DNA of 9,674 bases. Source: Bacteroidales bacterium. Lineage in GTDB: Bacteria; Bacteroidota; Bacteroidia; Bacteroidales; UBA932. The stretch spans positions 1 to 9,674 of the forward strand of contig JAGCCD010000171.1 of assembly GCA_017651785.1 (NCBI GenBank). Reading direction: 5' to 3'. The translations under genes and the position numbers were made by a program. The notes beneath the pieces are model-generated. The model worked only from the letters and a program-made list of their open reading frames with translations. It searched no databases and was not told where the DNA came from. Shown in pieces: positions 9,046 to 9,674 of this stretch; the stretch's first letter is position 1; every line of letters starts with the position of its first letter.

Positions 9046-9674
9046 ATGGACCAGCCCAAAGTGGAGCGCCTGCTCCGTCTCATCCAGCTCCTGAGCTCCA
9101 ACGTAGAGTACAGCATAGACGACCTGGCAGAGCGTCTGGGCATGTCGCGCCGCACGGTCTACCGCTATCTGGACACCTTCAAAGAAGCCGGTTTCGCGGT
9201 GCAGAAACTCAGCCCCGCAGGCAACGTATATCGCCTTGCCACAATGAGAAAGCCCTTTACGGACCTGTCAAAGCTGGTTTATTTTTCCGACGAAGAGGCA
9301 TACATAGTAAACTCCCTGATGGAGCAGCTGGACAACAACAGCCCCATAAAGCAGGCGCTGCGCCGCAAACTTGCCGCTGTATACGACATCTCGACCATCA
9401 GCAGCTTCGGCGGCCGCAAGGCGGACTCGGCCATAATCGACGCCCTCACAACTGCCATCAAAGAAAAGAGCACGGTGGTTCTACACCGCTATTCCTCGTC
9501 CCATTCTGGCGCGGTAAAGGACTACAAGGTAGAACCTTACAGGCTGAATAACAACTATATAGACATCTGGGCATACGACACCCGTGACGGCATAAACAAA
9601 CGTTTCAAAGTGTCCCGCATAGACGAGGTGGAGCTTCTGGATGAGCCCTGGCAGTTTGAGGCCAAACACGAGGA
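9046..9674 (+). CDS. HTH/WYL-domain transcriptional regulator (3' end cut off by window end)
   Basis: Predicted DNA-binding regulator of the YafY-like HTH_11 plus WYL family; 209 codons are visible. Residues 5-60 form a winged helix-turn-helix: SIDDLAERLGMS at 23-34, recognition helix RRTVYRYLDTF at 35-45, and a wing ending VYRLA. Residues 70-125 are a helical linker. The WYL domain begins near 130 (IIDALTTAIKEKSTVVLHRY) and continues through VEPYRLNNNYIDIWAYD (162-178) and RFKVSRIDEVELL (186-198). The tripeptide that names the family is replaced by I172-D173-I174, but the flanking AYD and the following R-F...R-I pattern are kept. WYL domains usually bind a ligand, often nucleic acid, to control DNA binding; the ligand and targets here are unknown. 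The start ATG at 9046 follows the SRP RNA U-tract by 20 bases, with no recognisable promoter or Shine-Dalgarno between. Confidence 0.88.
   Translation, partial: MDQPKVERLLRLIQLLSSNVEYSIDDLAERLGMSRRTVYRYLDTFKEAGFAVQKLSPAGNVYRLATMRKPFTDLSKLVYFSDEEAYIVNSLMEQLDNNSPIKQALRRKLAAVYDISTISSFGGRKADSAIIDALTTAIKEKSTVVLHRYSSSHSGAVKDYKVEPYRLNNNYIDIWAYDTRDGINKRFKVSRIDEVELLDEPWQFEAKHE

Noticed and set aside
8481..9155. 224-codon minus-strand frame across cdd, the SRP RNA and the WYL gene
   Set aside because: It runs through the complement of a structured RNA and two well-supported genes, and its product has no recognisable features.

Overview
The window is ordinary chromosomal DNA from a member of the Bacteroidota, most likely the Bacteroidales. 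The evidence is the Bacteroides-type promoter signature (TTTG, about 20 bases, TAnnTTTG) before several transcription units, the near absence of Shine-Dalgarno sequences, and the protein types: a GyrB, an FtsE with no FtsX beside it, a PgcA-like phosphosugar mutase, and a TPR protein paired with a TonB-receptor-like barrel. The GC-rich coding sequence (third positions mostly G or C, AT-rich intergenic gaps) suits a high-GC genus such as Alistipes or a Cryptobacteroides-like lineage; the genus is a guess.

Left arm (minus strand, 6026 down to 1). Three collinear genes read TPR protein, then outer-membrane barrel, then gyrB. The 981-residue secreted TPR protein and the 531-residue barrel are 6 bases apart and look like one operon and one functional unit. 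gyrB follows after about 50 bases with its own well-matched promoter, whose -33 element overlaps the barrel gene's stop codon. gyrB is cut by the window start: the first 476 codons are present.

Divergent promoter region (6027-6097). A 71-base AT-rich gap carries back-to-back promoters and a repeated 8-base word.

Right arm (plus strand, 6098-9674). ftsE, a phosphoglucomutase/phosphomannomutase and cytidine deaminase are joined by two ATGA stop/start overlaps and should be translationally coupled. Just after cdd comes the small (4.5S-type) SRP RNA gene with its own promoter and a terminal stem plus U-tract. A WYL-family transcription factor starts 26 bases past the RNA and runs off the right edge.

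Most of the window is housekeeping: DNA topology, cell-division/cell-wall ABC ATPase, hexose-phosphate interconversion, pyrimidine salvage and protein targeting. The least understood part is the TPR/barrel pair, which I interpret as a possible envelope complex of unknown function. I see no mobile element, CRISPR array, tRNA or phage signal.
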